NCBI GenBank assembly: GCA_947846985.1
Contig: CANTUZ010000002.1
Coordinates: 125,140,889-125,204,888 of the forward strand
Origin: Fratercula arctica
Taxonomy: Eukaryota > Chordata > Aves > Charadriiformes > Alcidae
DNA: 64,000 bases
Reading direction: 5' to 3'
Position 1 is the first letter of the stretch. Every line of letters begins with the position of its first letter. Positions 37,980 to 51,720 of the stretch are shown here, piece after piece. The position numbers and the translations under genes were made by a program. The notes beneath the pieces were generated by a model. The model was not told the origin of the DNA and made no database searches. It was given only the letters and a program-made list of their open reading frames with translations.

Positions 37980-40900
37980 GGATCTAAATTGGGCTTCCCA
38001 AGAGCCTTAGAATATATATATATTTCCCATTCATTTAGCTTCTCCTCTGAACAAAAGTGTTTGCGCTTCAGATGACTTTCTCATACTGAGGCATAGGGTG
38101 TATAATCTGCTGAGCTGTAGCTTATGCTACAATTGTATTTACTTTTTAGAACATTTTCTGAAATGTGCATTATAGATGTGTTCATTTAACCTAAATTTTA
38201 CCTAAATCCCTGGGCCTGTTGTCTCCTATTGGCCACCCCTAAAACTTCAGAGACACCTTCTTAATAGAGAGCACTATCGCTCAAAAATTTAACTGGAAAT
38301 TAAGCTGTTTGAAGGTGGTCCTAGATTTATTGCAATTTCTTACATTGAACTATCAACTATATACACAATATCTAATACAATACTTGACTTTTTTTTCTTG
38401 ACTATTCATACGGTTCATTTATGTCTTCACTAAATGAACAGAAATATTTACAGGAAATTTTTCTGAGACTGTTTACTAAACCATCATACTAGGGAATTGT
38501 ACGCCATGAGCATACTTCTTTCTTAAGTCATACCGAGAGGCATGACAGTGGTGCTACTATGAAGAGGAGTAGAACATATCCAAAATATATATTCAGCAAT
38601 GCTGAATGCTTGTTTTTTGCAAACCTGGACAGACAAGTAACTCTATAATACTAGAACTTAATTCTCTTTCTCTCAAAGCGTAGCAGCTTGCTCTATGGCC
38701 TACCTCCTTGGCATGCCAACTAAGGCGTAGTAAGTAGTAAACTGAAGCCCTGAGTGCCAGTTGGAGCACTTCTCTTCCACATCATACAGAGATAACATGA
38801 CTTTATTACCACAGGCTGCCATGACTCATGGTTTAGTTGTTGCACTGTTTCTAGCTAACATAAATTAAAGGTTCACACAATGCAACAGACAAGCTCTATT
38901 TTGCTACAGCAGAGAAAAATGTGTGGTTTCTGTTTAATGCTGGAATGATCTGGGTAAAGAGATTCCTTTCGCTGTTGGGTTTCTACATTGCAAACATTTC
39001 CACACTGCAATTCAGGGTGAGGCAGTAGCATTGGCCATAACTCCAGTGAAAACGCTAGTCAAGGAAATATCCTCAAAGTAGTGTATTTTCCTTTCAAATG
39101 TTTGTTTCAGTTCTCTTTTCAGATTTTCAGAGTCCTTTGTTCTTATTTATAGAAATTAATATGAACCCAGTCTATGACTTTAGAGATCCAAAGCAACATA
39201 TTCCTTAACATTCCCTTCATCCCATGCCCAATGATCATCATGTAAAGATGAACTTATACTTCATTCCTGCTTTCCATTCCTTCCTTCAACTCCTGAAAAG
39301 GAGTAAAAAGTAGAAGAGAGGCTTTCCATCATGCCCTGAGTAAGAAAATAATCCAGGACTAAGGTGAGGAGCAATTTCTAAAGTTGAGGAGGGCACATGT
39401 AAAACCCTTTTCCTCCACTCTCAGAATTTGCATACATATAGCTGCAATTTCAGTTCTTCCACAGATAGGCACTGAGGTACAGTGCTCTGAGTGTTGAGTA
39501 AGCAAAAAATGCTTATTTCTTCAGGCAAATGTTTCTTTAGGAGTGGTGTTTGTTTTGATTGTACAGGTCATCTGAATAATTGGGGTTCTCTGATATTTCT
39601 ATTCCTCACCAAGCTAAGAAATATGCAAACTGTAAAGGAAAAGATATTACAGTCTTAATATTACTGGCTTGCATTATTTATTTGTACCTTATTGCTGTTT
39701 GGTTTGTTTTTTTTTTTAGCTTCGGCTTTATGCAAAAAGTACTTTTCAGATAGTATCCATGCAAGCAAAATCCCTCCGGCTCATCCAGGTTTTGCTTGTA
39801 TAAAAGTAAAGGAACAAATCTGTCTCCTCTTAACTTGAACTGCTCCATCTTTGCTACATACCTTCAGAACCTGTATGACAAACAGAGCTATTATAAACAG
39901 AAAAAAACTACCTACTGATAGTAAAAAGGCCACAAGCTTAGAGTATTGGATTTGTCACGCTGGAATTTAGCCCCAGTGTATATTTCATCTACTCTCTGAC
40001 AGAGGCCTCATTGAGATGTCTCTGCAGAAAGCAATATCATCACTCTCAGTGCCTACAAAAATTCTCTAAAGTGCATCTGATCGGTGTTTATTCTCACAGA
40101 GCGCTTGGGATGAAGACACATGGATGACTCTAACCAGAAGCATATGAACAACAAGAATATCATCAGCTAATTTTCCTTTCTCTTTATGTTGTTTTGTTTT
40201 CCCAAATCTCATAGCTGAAATCTGCTTAGTCAGATACAGTTGTTACGAATGTACTGAAATGTCTAAACACTGTGTGGCATCACTTAATCTATATCAGTTC
40301 TCTCGACATTATTCAAAAAGGGTAGAAGCTTAGCTTTACCTCAACAGTGAAGATGGCCTTCAGCTTTTGCAAGCCCTGTTTGAATGTCTGTGTCATACAT
40401 GAGTCCCCAGAGAGCACTTTCTCTCTTCTTTCATCCTCTGATTTCCAGCTGGTATTCATTGCAATTTATCGTCTAGGAATCCCATCTATAAGAGTAAAAT
40501 GACTACACTGAGAGTAACTTGTTTTTCTACCTACATAACCCAGCTGACAAAGCTCTGTGTTTTAAGAAAGCACAAATGCATGAGACAAAGTATGTGTGTT
40601 CAACGTCGACTTTGTTTATTTTCTGTGAGTATGTTTCACTGTAAATTTAGGTCCTAAACACTCAGTTTGAATCCAGGCAGACAGAGGCAAGCACTTAAAC
40701 ATTTTTTATTGCTACAAAAATAATTTTCTTACACCTTGATCCACTTACTAATCTTACAAACTTTCTATGAAAAAGGTATTTATTTTTAAGCTAAATTTTA
40801 TCCCTTTAACATAAAATGATTTATCATAAACACTTATGATAAGTCTTACATAGCTTAAGATAACTGGCAAACAAAAACATACTAGTCTCCCTCTCAGCAA

Positions 40901-43900
40901 CATAAAAATAAATCAGCAAGTACGTTGGCCTGCATTAAATACAAGCAGTTCCATCATTCCTCACTGCCTGGGGCCTCTTCCTCAACAGGATCTTTTCCCC
41001 AGCTCTGCTGCCTTCCAGTGGCTCCATTACCTTTCAGCTGTAACCTACTCTTAACTGCATTCGTTCTTTTTGTTCTTTCTTCTAGAATCTTTGGTATTCC
41101 TCTAGCTATATTCATAACTCTTGCTTTACCTTCATTTGCCTTATTTAATTTATGGTGAACATTGAGAGTGGAGGTTACACAAGCTTCTCCCAGCTTTCCC
41201 TTTCATTTCTTAATTTGAACTGCTCATCTATAGAGGAAATTGAAAGGAGCTCAGTTTCTAGGAATACTTCCAAATGGTCAAACATCCCAAAAGTCCAGAT
41301 ATCTCAAATTCTTGATCCATCTGGTAGTCCTCACTGCTATTTCTTTGCCATTCTTCTCTCTTAAAAAATAATAATAATAATCATAATTAAAAATCTACTA
41401 CTTGCTACAAAAAGCCTTCTCCTTGAGGGTCTCTCTAAGGATGGCATAATTCCTCATCTGATCCAATGGAAACATCACAGTATTATTTATCAAGATGTAT
41501 ATCACGGCTGGGAACTTCTTTCAATGCCATTAGCAATCCCACAACTTTGTTCCATACTTCTGTTTCCTGCATCCACTTGGTAACAACCACCTGAACAAGA
41601 AACCCCACCTCGATAGATGTGTCTCTTCCAGATACTTGTGTGAATGGCTGTCTTCTTTCAGACTGCAGATAAGATAAACTTCTCAGAGAACAAACGGGAA
41701 ATTTTTTACTAACAGAAGTGTATGAACAGTGTAACTCTACTGATGAAGCTCAGACAGGGTTCATTATGCAGACAATATAAGCTATTAAAGCAGAAAAACA
41801 AAATTAGCTCTTATATCATTCAACTGTGCCCGTGCCAAAACAAGAAGTAAATCACTGAAGCTGTGTATTATGCATAAGGTATACAGCATTGTTGAAAATT
41901 TATTTTTTTTTTAAATTATGAAAGGGAATTTGCACAGGAGTGAGATGTGATTTTAAATTCTTAGCCTAATATCATTGCTAATTTTAATTGCTATTAGAAG
42001 AACCTTATTTTCCTCTAAGGCATTATGTGAAGAATCATTCTAGCCCAAATATGCATGGGAAATGTTTAAGGGCCATTACAGAACAAACAATGAATATGAA
42101 AGCAACGGCAGTAAAACAGCAAATATCCCTAGCTATGATGCCAGGACTTGGCTGTTTAGCTATCAAGCAGACGTTAACAGATGACAGATAAGTAATTATT
42201 CAAGAAAGTTGGATGAAAAATGCTTAAATGAGTCCAAACAATAATGCAAAATAAAATCTAAAATTTGATGAACGGGAAAAATTACACATAACATAACAAC
42301 ATAATTTCTGTGTAATATTCTTAATTATGAAATATTAACATTTGCACATGTGAGGTTTTAGCAGCAGTTTGGCATCCCATTTATGAAACTGAATCCCACA
42401 CATTTACATATAACTGGATCCATGCAAAAGATTCCGGTCTGTGCTGAGAGCAGACTTTGGTGCAGGGTGCCTCGGCGGCAGTGCCTCTGGGGTGGTGGTG
42501 GGGGAAACAGCACAAAGGCCATTGCATCCTATATCTTGCCTAGACACTTTTCTGCTCAGAAGCAGAGTTGTCCTGTATAACAATAGCAACAGCCAGAAGC
42601 TCTTATCACCTCACAGGAGGTGACCTTCTCAGGAAGGCAGAAAGGGTCTTTAAAGGCACACCCTTTTCCTCCCCTGACCTCAGGAAAGCCCTTCTTGTCG
42701 CTGAAGGGAGAGAAATGACATCGGTGAAGTTCAATGCATGGGATCCCAAAAGTAGTGCCTTCAAGAGATACTGGCACATCGACAAAATGGAGTGCTTTGC
42801 AATGGATGGGGATTTTAACACATCCATTTAAATAAAATATATGAAAATACAGAGAAAAAGGAAATGTTGTATTTCAAGTAGCATGGGAGTGAGTGTTAAT
42901 CAATGATGACAAAGCAAAACGCAGCAAAACTAGACCTAGGTGAACATCCAACTAAAAACAGTGGAGGGATGCAATCAGATAGATAGATATTTATTAATGT
43001 TGTTGAAGACATAAGCAGATGCTGTGTTCACTGAAAAATAAAAAGGCAAATAACAAAGAGCAAAAAAATTTTTAGTCAAGTTTTCTAAGGAAGTGTAGCT
43101 TCTCATGAGGATGGGAATTGGAACAAACCAGTGCATGTAACCAAATCCAGCATCAAATTTGTGATCATTGTGACGGCATAGACTCAAATGCCTTCTTCCT
43201 AAGTATCTCCTGTAAAGCATATTACTAAATGAGCGAATAAGGAAGCAGGAGTAAAAGAATACAACAGAGAGCCCAGCACAATAGCCAAAGCATTCTCTAA
43301 TAAAGGACTACATTTGTGCTATTCTGCAATATAAACTCAGAGAACTATCCAAAGTAGACAGATTTTAGGGTAATTTGTAAATCAATTACTTACTTGTTAA
43401 CACTGTTGTGAGGAACACTTTGGACATTACACAAACATTTGCCCAAAACAACAACCAATTTGCGTTTAATAGCAGAGAAGTGCCTGTAGCCAAACACACA
43501 TGCAGGCCATATGTAGAACAATTTCACAAAACTAATAACTATATTGAGTCAATTTATAATCAGTTAATTTGAAGTAAAATGATAGCTTAAAATATCCCAT
43601 GCGACACGTAGGTGCTAGAATTTTTGCTGTATGCTCTGCGTTCTAACTGACAGGAACAATTTGGTCATAACAATTACATTTTAATTAGTAACAAAAAAGG
43701 AGGTAGTGTAAAAGACATAATGGCAAATAAGAACAACAAATTATGGCACTGTAGTCTGAAAAAGAACAAATAGAAAACATAAAGTATTAGTCATAGTGGT
43801 CACAACACTTTATTTCTAAATATTTGGGGGAGTGAGAACAAACCTGAATATTGGCATAAACATTTTTTTCTGACCAAGCAACACAAATCTTTTTACGGAT

Positions 43901-44462
43901 AAAAAATATTTAGACTGAGTTTAGACTAAGTTGGGTTCACCACAATATTCTTAGGTCATAAGAGCATCTGATTTACCTTTTTTGTCATAAAATGTCATTT
44001 GTGTATAAAAACAGACTGATTGGTAATGGCTGGGAAAAAAGCCTGTATGCTAACTCATTAATTGCTTATGAAGTATTAACTTGGAATTGTAGTTAACTAG
44101 ATTTCAGATTTTTTCTAATGAAAGGTTACTTATATTGTTTGACATGCCTGTGCATATTGCCTGCCATCCTTCACTGCTCAGTGCTGTGCATATTTCATAG
44201 GAATATAAGATTGGAAGCCCCTGCCCTTTAGCCACTAAATACATTCCCGTCTGACAAAGACAACCATGTGAGTAGTTTGCTATCATTCAGTTATTATTAG
44301 ATACATTAGGCAGCTTCCTTTTTCTTTTTTTAATAATATTGTCCAGGGAAGCTCTGTAAGTCTCATTATGTTACGTTCACTGCCAATGCTCATGAACAAA
44401 GGGGAAAGACGTACAATAAAAATAAAACCAGTTATCTTTTAACCACATGTGAATTCCTGGCA

Positions 44463-44511
44463 CAACTGAAGTCAATGGGTGCCTTGCCATTTGTTTGGGA
44501 TTTCACCCTGA
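44463..44511. repeat. Ancient amniote repeat remnant
   Basis: CAACTGAAGTCAATGGG, a CTTGCCATTTG step and GGGATTTCACCC follow the order of a repeat common in reptile and bird genomes (CTGAAGTCAATGGGAGTTTT, TTGCCATTGAC, GGATTTCACCC). Family name uncertain. Confidence 0.35.
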
Positions 44512-44913
44512 CATTACAGAAAGGGGGTGTTCTCACTCTTTAGGGCTTTTTTCATTTAGCAATCAGAAGCATGAGAGCAAGGTTGGGAATATAAAGCTAG
44601 ATTCATAAAAAGATTAGGGTGCAGGATTTACACACTGAATCTAAACCTCACCTACCCGAAGCCTTCACTCAGCAGTTCCTTGCTCCAGAAAAGCCTGAAG
44701 TTTCCAGATATCTAAATGCTGCCAATAAAATGTCTGGGACACACCCAGAATTGCTTATGTCCTCAAAGGGAATTCCCAAATGATAGAAATACCATTGCCT
44801 TTCTCCCTTGTAAGGCCATATGCGACTGGTGTTCTTAGGCCAAAAAAGAAAAAGCTGTTCCTTCTACAAAATTAAGAAAAAAAAGTACTGCAGCTTTTGT
44901 CCTTACCTTTTAA

Positions 44914-45003
44914 TGTCCTCATAATTTATTAAAAATTTAGAGGTTAAATCATTTATCCAGGATATATGACACTCAAGGTTAAATCTCGGGATGACTTGAA
45001 CAA
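44914..45003 (-). repeat. Possible MIR SINE remnant
   Basis: TAGAGGTTAAATCATTTATC and later TCTCGGGATGACTTGAAC resemble the complement of MIR (AGAGGTTAAGTAACTTGCCC ... GCCGGGATTCGAACC), at about the right spacing. Diverged; recognised from memory. Confidence 0.4.
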
Positions 45004-45252
45004 CATCCCCCACTTTCCGAGGAAATATCACCATCTCTCAAATAAACCAGAGTGAAATTCTCTCAATTAGTCTTCTTAAACTATCTCCACTTTGCATATA
45101 GCAATTGGAGAGGAGTTCAAAGGCCGAAAAGGTCTGAACAGTCTAAGTCCATTCAACTACTTCATACAGTATGCAAAGGTTGCATCAGAAGAAACTACAG
45201 AACCCACACTCAACTCTCCCTGCGCTGCCACCTCCAAAGGCAAGTCTGAATA

Positions 45253-45314
45253 CAGCAGTGAATGTTTCACAGCGGTGAATGTTTCACAGCAGTGAATGTT
45301 TCACAGCAGTGAAT
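45253..45314. repeat. 17-bp tandem repeat, 3.6 copies
   Basis: Unit CAGCAGTGAATGTTTCA at 45253, 45270 (one mismatch), 45287 and a partial copy at 45304. Confidence 0.97.
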
Positions 45315-46617
45315 AAATTGTCTTGGATCTGCCTCTTGCCTGCTTTGGGGATTTCTGAGAAAGGGCACCTAACTTCAGGAGAATTACTGAAGATGGAGAG
45401 CCTTAGCTTTTTGTGGAGTGAGGCTTATGCTCACTTGGGATTTCTTGTTATCTTTGCATGCTGAGAAGTGGCTCCCATAGACCCCACTCTTGCACACCTA
45501 ACTCTCCATATATATAGTATGATTGCTTAATTGTTGATTTCTCCACATGGAAAAGATGATCCCCGAAAATTTTTTGCCTGATGGAGAATACAAGCACAGA
45601 GAATAAAAGAAAGCATAATTTCTTCCTGTCACTCTTTAGCTCTAAATTACTAATCTTACTGATCAAATGGGATAGAACAATGCCAGTGTGAAACTGGACT
45701 GTTAAAATATTTTCCTGGGGAAGTAATACTTCCGGGACTTGCATAAATGTTCTTGTATTCAAGAAAACATGGAGTTGATGAAGTACTTCTGGACTGAAAA
45801 TCAATATTTCCCTTACAGAGAATAAGTCATGCAGACTCTCTTAACCGGTTGCAAAATAAGCCAAAAATGTCAGCTTGAAAACATGTTTGAACTGACGGGT
45901 TAAGGTAAAAGATGCTTGCTTCTGCTGTCTTCTGAACACAAAGGCTTTCTCTTTCCAGCAGATAGTGATTTTTCTTATACATTTCATTGTGCTGTACAAT
46001 GGTATTGTTAAGGTCACTTTTACACAGCTGCTGTGTGGCAAAAGGAAGGAGTTCACAACCTTCCTCCTTGTGAGTTGTCACCTATTCTACACATGTTGCA
46101 CTTTAAAACAAAAATCTCCATCGTTACACCTGGACTTTGTGTCCCACGATTTTATCTCTGACTGTGGACATCTTGGCTCTTGATCTCTTGTTGCTACCTT
46201 AATTAAATGGAAAACAATTACTCAGACTGTCCAGCTATCTGGAGTGTTTCCATACAGAGATCTGAAAAGAGAAGTTTTTTCCCTCAGTCTGGCTCTCACT
46301 TCTGTTGCTTTGAAGCACAACTGAGATAAATAATTTTCTGTTCTCCGTCCATCCCATGGTATTTGAGAGTACATCAACCTCCTATAGTGTTACTTGTACT
46401 GGCACACGCAGACTGTTACAATGGTTACCAGAGCTAGCAGAGCAAAATTTATGGTGAAGAATAGTCGACAATACTCTTACACGTAGAACATAGTGCTAGA
46501 AGATGGACAAAACAATTCTCAACATAGCAAAGACATCAATAAACCCTCCTTAACCATATTGAAATTAGATGACCTTTGCTTTCCTGATCAATTAATCCTT
46601 TTTAAAGCTGTACCATC

Positions 46618-46656
46618 AAAAAAAAAAAAAACCAAAACAAAACAAAAAACCAAACA
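46618..46656. repeat. A run with A/C-rich extension
   Basis: Fourteen A followed by CCAAAACAAAACAAAAAACC-type sequence. Confidence 0.9.
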
Positions 46657-48096
46657 ACTGTTAGCTACTGCTTTATTAAATGATAACTCTAGATAGACCA
46701 TTCCTTCAAAAATCAGATAATGAGGTGGAGGTGAGTTGTAAGATATAAATACGATAGCACCCCTTATGCCTACCTTGTTAATTTGGTACACTGACATGTG
46801 CCTCATTTAAACACTTACAAACACTTTTAAGCACTTATGAAAACAAACAGGATATGTTTTCTCAGAAAGCAAAAAGGAAAAACTGAAAGACTGTATTTCA
46901 TTATCACCAAACCAGAAGGTGCAAAACTGGTACAATGCATAAGTCAGAAAAGTTTCTGTGATCTGGGTTTCTGAGAAGCAGTCTGCATTTACCAGATCTT
47001 GGGATGGGTTGAACTAGACCTTTTCCTTGTAGTGATGAACCACCCCCCACCACCTCACCCCCTTAAAAAAAAAAAAAAAGACCAAAAAGACTTTTAAATT
47101 CAAAGAGGTAATTTTTCCTTAGAAAACTTAATCCTTTGCTTTTTATACCCAGGAAACTCAGTGATTTAATCAGGCAAAATATAAATTTTTTAAAGTTTAT
47201 AAACAACTCTCTGTTTGCATTCTGTACCTTGCAGAGGGGCCTTCTTTTGTCCAGGCTTTGTGACAGCCAGCTCAGTGGCCTTCTAGACCAAAGAAAGCTG
47301 CAGTTTCTCCTGTGTATCCCAGGAAATTTCTCTTTTCTTACTTACTGACGTTCCCTGCCCATCTTGGAAGGCTCTCAGCCTGAGCAGCAGCTCCCAGCTC
47401 ATGCTGCAAACCTCTCTCTTCTCTTCTCCCGCTGGCTTCAGTCACTGGAACAGCTCTCCAGCTATGCCCAGGTATTCCCATGGAAGGAACCATCTTCCTC
47501 CTTCTTCAGGAAGCCTCTCTGACTTGGTCACTCTTTTACCTTTTTCCCAATGCACAAACTGAGAACAAACAAACCAGAGAGATTCTGTCCGTAACAGTCC
47601 ATTGCTCTCAATACTTTTCAACTTGTAGAAGAAAATGACAGAAAAGAATTTCTGGAAATAAGACAAATCACTAAAGGCTGTTACAAGCTAAGTGTATTAA
47701 ATGGCCGGAGATATCCATTCATTTATCTGCCAAAGGACAGAGATGTCTGCCTTCCCCAGTTTTTACAGTGTCTTTTATGCTGTGAGCATTTCAGGTCAAG
47801 TGAAAAAAAGGCTGTCATACCATTGTACACTATATGCATTAAGGTCTATGCTTGCACCAGTCCTGTTGATCTACAGTTTTGATGGTTTCTACAGAGAAGC
47901 CTTTGGTCAGCAGCTTTGCTGTGTGTGCACCACCACTGTGGATCCACCAGCGGGAGAGTTTTGACCACCAGCACAATTGGAGCAGATGGACTTTTTCTTC
48001 ACCTTTCCTTATGCTCATTACTCTTTAGCACTGTTCAGCCTGCATCTCCTTTGGACAAAGTGTGCTGTCACTCAACACATGAACATAATTCATATA

Positions 48097-48459
48097 ATCA
48101 CAGAATCACTTCGGTTGGAAAGGATCTTGAAGATCATCGAGTCCAACCATTAACCTAGCACTGCCAAGTCCACCACTACACCATGTCCCTAAGCACCACA
48201 TCTACACATCTTTCAAATACCTCCAGCGATGGGGACTTAACCACTTCCCTGGGCAGCCTGTTCCAATGCTTGATAAACCTTTTGATGAAGAAATTTTTCC
48301 TGATATCCAATCTAAACCTCCCCTGGCACAACTTGAGGCCGTTTCCTCTTGTCCTACCGCTTGTTGCTTGGGAGAAGAGACCAACCCCCACCTTGCTACA
48401 ACCTCCTCTCAGGTAATTGTAGAGAGCTGTAAGGTCTCTCCTCAGCCTCCTTTTCTCTA
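48097..48459 (-). mobile_element. CR1 LINE 3' fragment
   Basis: Begins AATCACAGAATCACTTCGGT, then TTGGAAAGGATCTTGAAGAT, GAGTCCAACCATTAACC and the complement of the ORF2 end (minus strand [39 protein letters not shown]), finishing at CTCAGCCTCCTTTTCTCTA. About 360 bp, an older subfamily with an ACTGCCAAGTCCACCACTA 3' region. Confidence 0.94.
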
Positions 48460-48944
48460 GGGTCTTGTATTTGGTTTTTTTTCAGTTCAAAGTATACTCA
48501 CTGCCCACCAGTGTAATGCTAGTGCCATGCAGTGTGTCCTAGAGAGTGATACAGTGGGATTTTGGGACACGAGCAGATGTTGGATACGTGTCCTGGCAGA
48601 CAAAGTCAGATTCAGTGCAGCCCTCTGCCAAACTGTCTGGTAGTTACTCTAAAGCAAATTATCAACTGGACCTGGATTTACGTTGGGTGAAATAACTGCC
48701 ATCTACCGAAGGGAGGTGGCCATGATGACTCATCAAGGAAAATGATGCCCAGAAATGGAAAGAAGGAATGAGGGAGACAGACAGTGTGAGAATACCTTCA
48801 CATTCCCCAGCCCTAATGCAGGCCTTCATCATGCCCACAAGGCAAATTCATATGCTACAAGAAAACCTAAGTCTTAACTACCACTGTCACACGTCTTCCG
48901 TCTCACATCAGTTCTTATGGCACTCCTACGGGAAGACAAAATCC
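48460..48944. other. Intergenic DNA, nothing recognised
   Basis: Ordinary composition between a CR1 fragment and the GC-rich block. No feature seen. Confidence 0.6.
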
Positions 48945-49278
48945 CGGGGCAATGGGGCAGGGCCTGGCAGACCATCCCGTCCCATCTCACCCCATCCAGG
49001 AGCAGCCGGGGGGCAGCGGGGCAGCCCCAGCCCTGGGCAATGGCCACCTCCCTGGGGACAGGCCAAGTCCAGGCCGGGACATGAGCCCGTGGGTGGGCCC
49101 AGCTTGTCAGGGCCCATGGCTGGGCAGGGCAGGGCCATGGGGAGCTGGAGACCAGCCCCGCTGCAGCATTGCTGGGGCAGGGGCTGTTGGCCCCAGGGGG
49201 CTGACATGGCGTCCTGGGCCCTGGGCAATGTGGGCAGGGACAGGCAGTGCTGGCAGTGCCTTCGGGCAGGGACGGAAA
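48945..49278. repeat. GC-rich, CpG-poor block of unknown origin
   Basis: About 330 bp of strongly G/C-rich sequence with sharp edges in AT-rich surroundings. Variants of GGGCAATG and GGGGCAGGG recur (48950, about 49036, about 49225). CpG is scarce (about ten), so it is not a CpG island. Both strands have open frames, but these are low-complexity Gly/Pro/Ala-rich and resemble no protein I know. It directly precedes a degenerate tandem array. Confidence 0.6.
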
Positions 49279-49279
49279 G

Positions 49280-51720
49280 GAGACTCCAAATCTAAGATTT
49301 AGCTTCATATAACCCTTACTTCAACCTCAACCCTGCATTCATCTGTGGCCAGGGAATAAATTCTTACTGTAAAAGTGAACACAGGCACTATGAATAAAGA
49401 CAAAGTGTATTGGCCCTGCAGTCCTCAGCAATCACCAGAGACAGGCAAGCTTCGATGCCCACACCCCAACCTGAAAACAAGTCCTACCTTTAATGCTGGG
49501 CAGCTGACAAATTTGGGAAATGGAAAACTCAATCAGCCACTACTGACACGGGTGCCCTTCCTAAATTCAAAACATTAGAGAAAATCAGCCGTAACTTGAG
49601 CTCTGGAGGGTTTCAGTTCCCAGACCCTAACCCCAGCCATACCCCTACCACTAATCATAATTATACCAATGAAACTACCACTTACAATAATAGACCTTCA
49701 ACGCTTCTTCTAGTGCTGAGGGCAATATAAAGACCAGAAATAAACAGGGGTCTTAAGGCTGTCAAACCCTCACCCTGACTGTGAATTTAATTCCTGGCAG
49801 GGGCTCCCCCTCATCAGTGAAAAGAAAATAATGCGTTGCCCCCTAATGATCAATTCCCCTTTATACCCTGGAGGGCCCCACAAAATGCCATAACAAAGTT
49901 GACTCTTCAAATATTGGTTTTCCAAATGATAACTCATAAATTCAATCTTAATTGTGTTTAATTAGATATGGCCTCTAATTCCAGTAATATCTTTAAGAAA
50001 TTGCCCTTTCCACACATGGGTAGACCTTATGTAAGAGGAGAACATACTGTAGTAGTGAAGCTTTAGATTTCTAAGCTCTAAATTTATTCCCAACCCTGAA
50101 CCTAAACTTAATTATTAGCAGGAGTCCCTTTTAATGTTCTCTCCTATATTATTTAATGATTTTTGAAAGCTATTATTTTATAGTAATTATTACTATAAAT
50201 AAATATTAATAATTTTTTTTTGTCTTTGTAAACCATACAAAGTGCAAATCCTAATATAAAATTTAATTATATGAATGAATTGAAGGAAGCCCAGAAGTAA
50301 ATGAGAACATAAAGCACTGACCCATCCAACAGTTTTCTCTATTTGTAGTTATCTAGACCCTCTAGAATGCAAAAAATAAAGCGGTGCCTCTAAGCATTAA
50401 GGCCAAAATTTTAACTGTAGCTCCAATCCTAACATTAATATCAACACCAGCAGTGAGCACAGCAATGAAAGCGAACAAAAAGTATATTCCCATAGCGAAA
50501 CACATCATCTTTGTATTCCCTTAATCCCCGGCAAATCCACCCATAAACTGGGAACAGTAAACTTTTAGATTTCCAGTTCCTAACACTAACCCTAGTGAGT
50601 ACACATGTATAATCTAGCTTCTACAAGATAACATAGAGAGTTGATTTCTTCCAAAACCTGCCTGCTTCCAACTCTTTAGTAATAAGACGCAGCAATGATC
50701 TGGGCTCTTAGGAAGGAATGTGTTAACAAAAGAGAATGCCTCTTAACCTGAAACTTAACCTCAGTCCTAAATTTAAAGCAAGTTAGAGCCATAACCTAAC
50801 ACATAGCCCCCACCACTAGCCCTAACCTTAGTTATAACCCAGTATGCCTCCAAACAGTAAAATACACAGCGTTGGTCTTTACTAGCACCTATTATCTTAT
50901 CTTCTGAACTCAGCAAGCCACAGAGAATAGATTATAAACTGGAGTCTTGAAAATCCAGTTCCAGACCCGATGTCTGACCTTAATTATTTGCAGGGTCAAG
51001 AGCATAATAAAAGAGTGCATCCAGCCTTCTACCCTGTCATCACCTGCCCTCTTCCTAACTCTGTCAGGCCACCAGAATAAAGACATGAACATCTTGAAGA
51101 CTTGAATTCTGAAACCCCAGCTCTAACGCTTGCATTAATTAAACATATGTAAATAGCAAAGAAGAACATACAGCATTTACCCCTTTCTGCTGGCTTACTG
51201 ATTCTTCACTTCCATAAGAAAACCAAAAAAATCCGATTCTCTTTTATTCTCCCAAACCCCAAATGAAAATGTACCTTGAAGCTTAACATTAGCTAGCACA
51301 CCTAAACAAGCAATGGCCCTTTCTAAATTGTCTCCTTCTGGACATGTGGGTCCTAGAAACTTTACACTCTGATTCTTACACAAACCATATACAACTTTTT
51401 AATTATTTCCAGCAGGCAAATGTACAGATTGCAAATTCCCAGGTTAAGAAAACCTGGCCCCATTGGTCTTTATTCTCCTCCCATCTATATGGGACCTACA
51501 GAATACTACAATGCACATGGCTCCTAAATATGCAGAAACTCCAAAGTTAAACACAGTACTGATTCTACTTAATGGTTGGGACCTATATCCAACATAAAAA
51601 GACACATTAAAATATTCCCTTTTGTCAGCACTTGTCCTTTTCCTAGTTCTGAGGAACTTGATAACTTAACATTGGCCGGGTTGACAGAACCAGGGAAAAT
51701 AATAAAACATGACACCTCCT
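49280..51720. repeat. Very degenerate tandem array, period about 150-180 bp
   Basis: Two motifs recur in alternation. One is CCTAAC-rich and followed by TTAATTATT-GCAGG (about 49617, 49764, 50068, 50404, 50563, 50742, 50945, 51103, 51274). The other is like AATAAAGACA-CA-CATTGGCCC (about 49393, 49825, 50307, 50682, 50859, 51006, 51166, 51595). Neighbouring spacings are mostly 147-180 bp. Copies are too diverged for an open frame or a clear consensus. Roughly 14-15 units, judged by eye. Confidence 0.5.

Larger units (their letters stand above)
34054..48096. other. Intergenic DNA without recognised genes
   Basis: Long AT-rich stretch. Holds an A/C-rich tract (about 35198-35234), an A17 run (37963-37979), a small 17-bp tandem (45253-45314), a possible MIR remnant (44914-45003), an ancient repeat remnant (44463-44511), an A run with A/C extension (46618-46656), an A15 run (47065-47079) and one exon-like segment (36766-36838). 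No gene recognised. Confidence 0.6.

Noticed and set aside
48874..49308. Open frames on both strands in the GC-rich block
   Set aside because: Low-complexity composition, overlapping open frames in several phases, and no recognisable domain.
49617..50850. Interstitial telomere repeat
   Set aside because: CCCTAAC occurs only once per unit and not as contiguous CCCTAA hexamers; described as a degenerate array instead.
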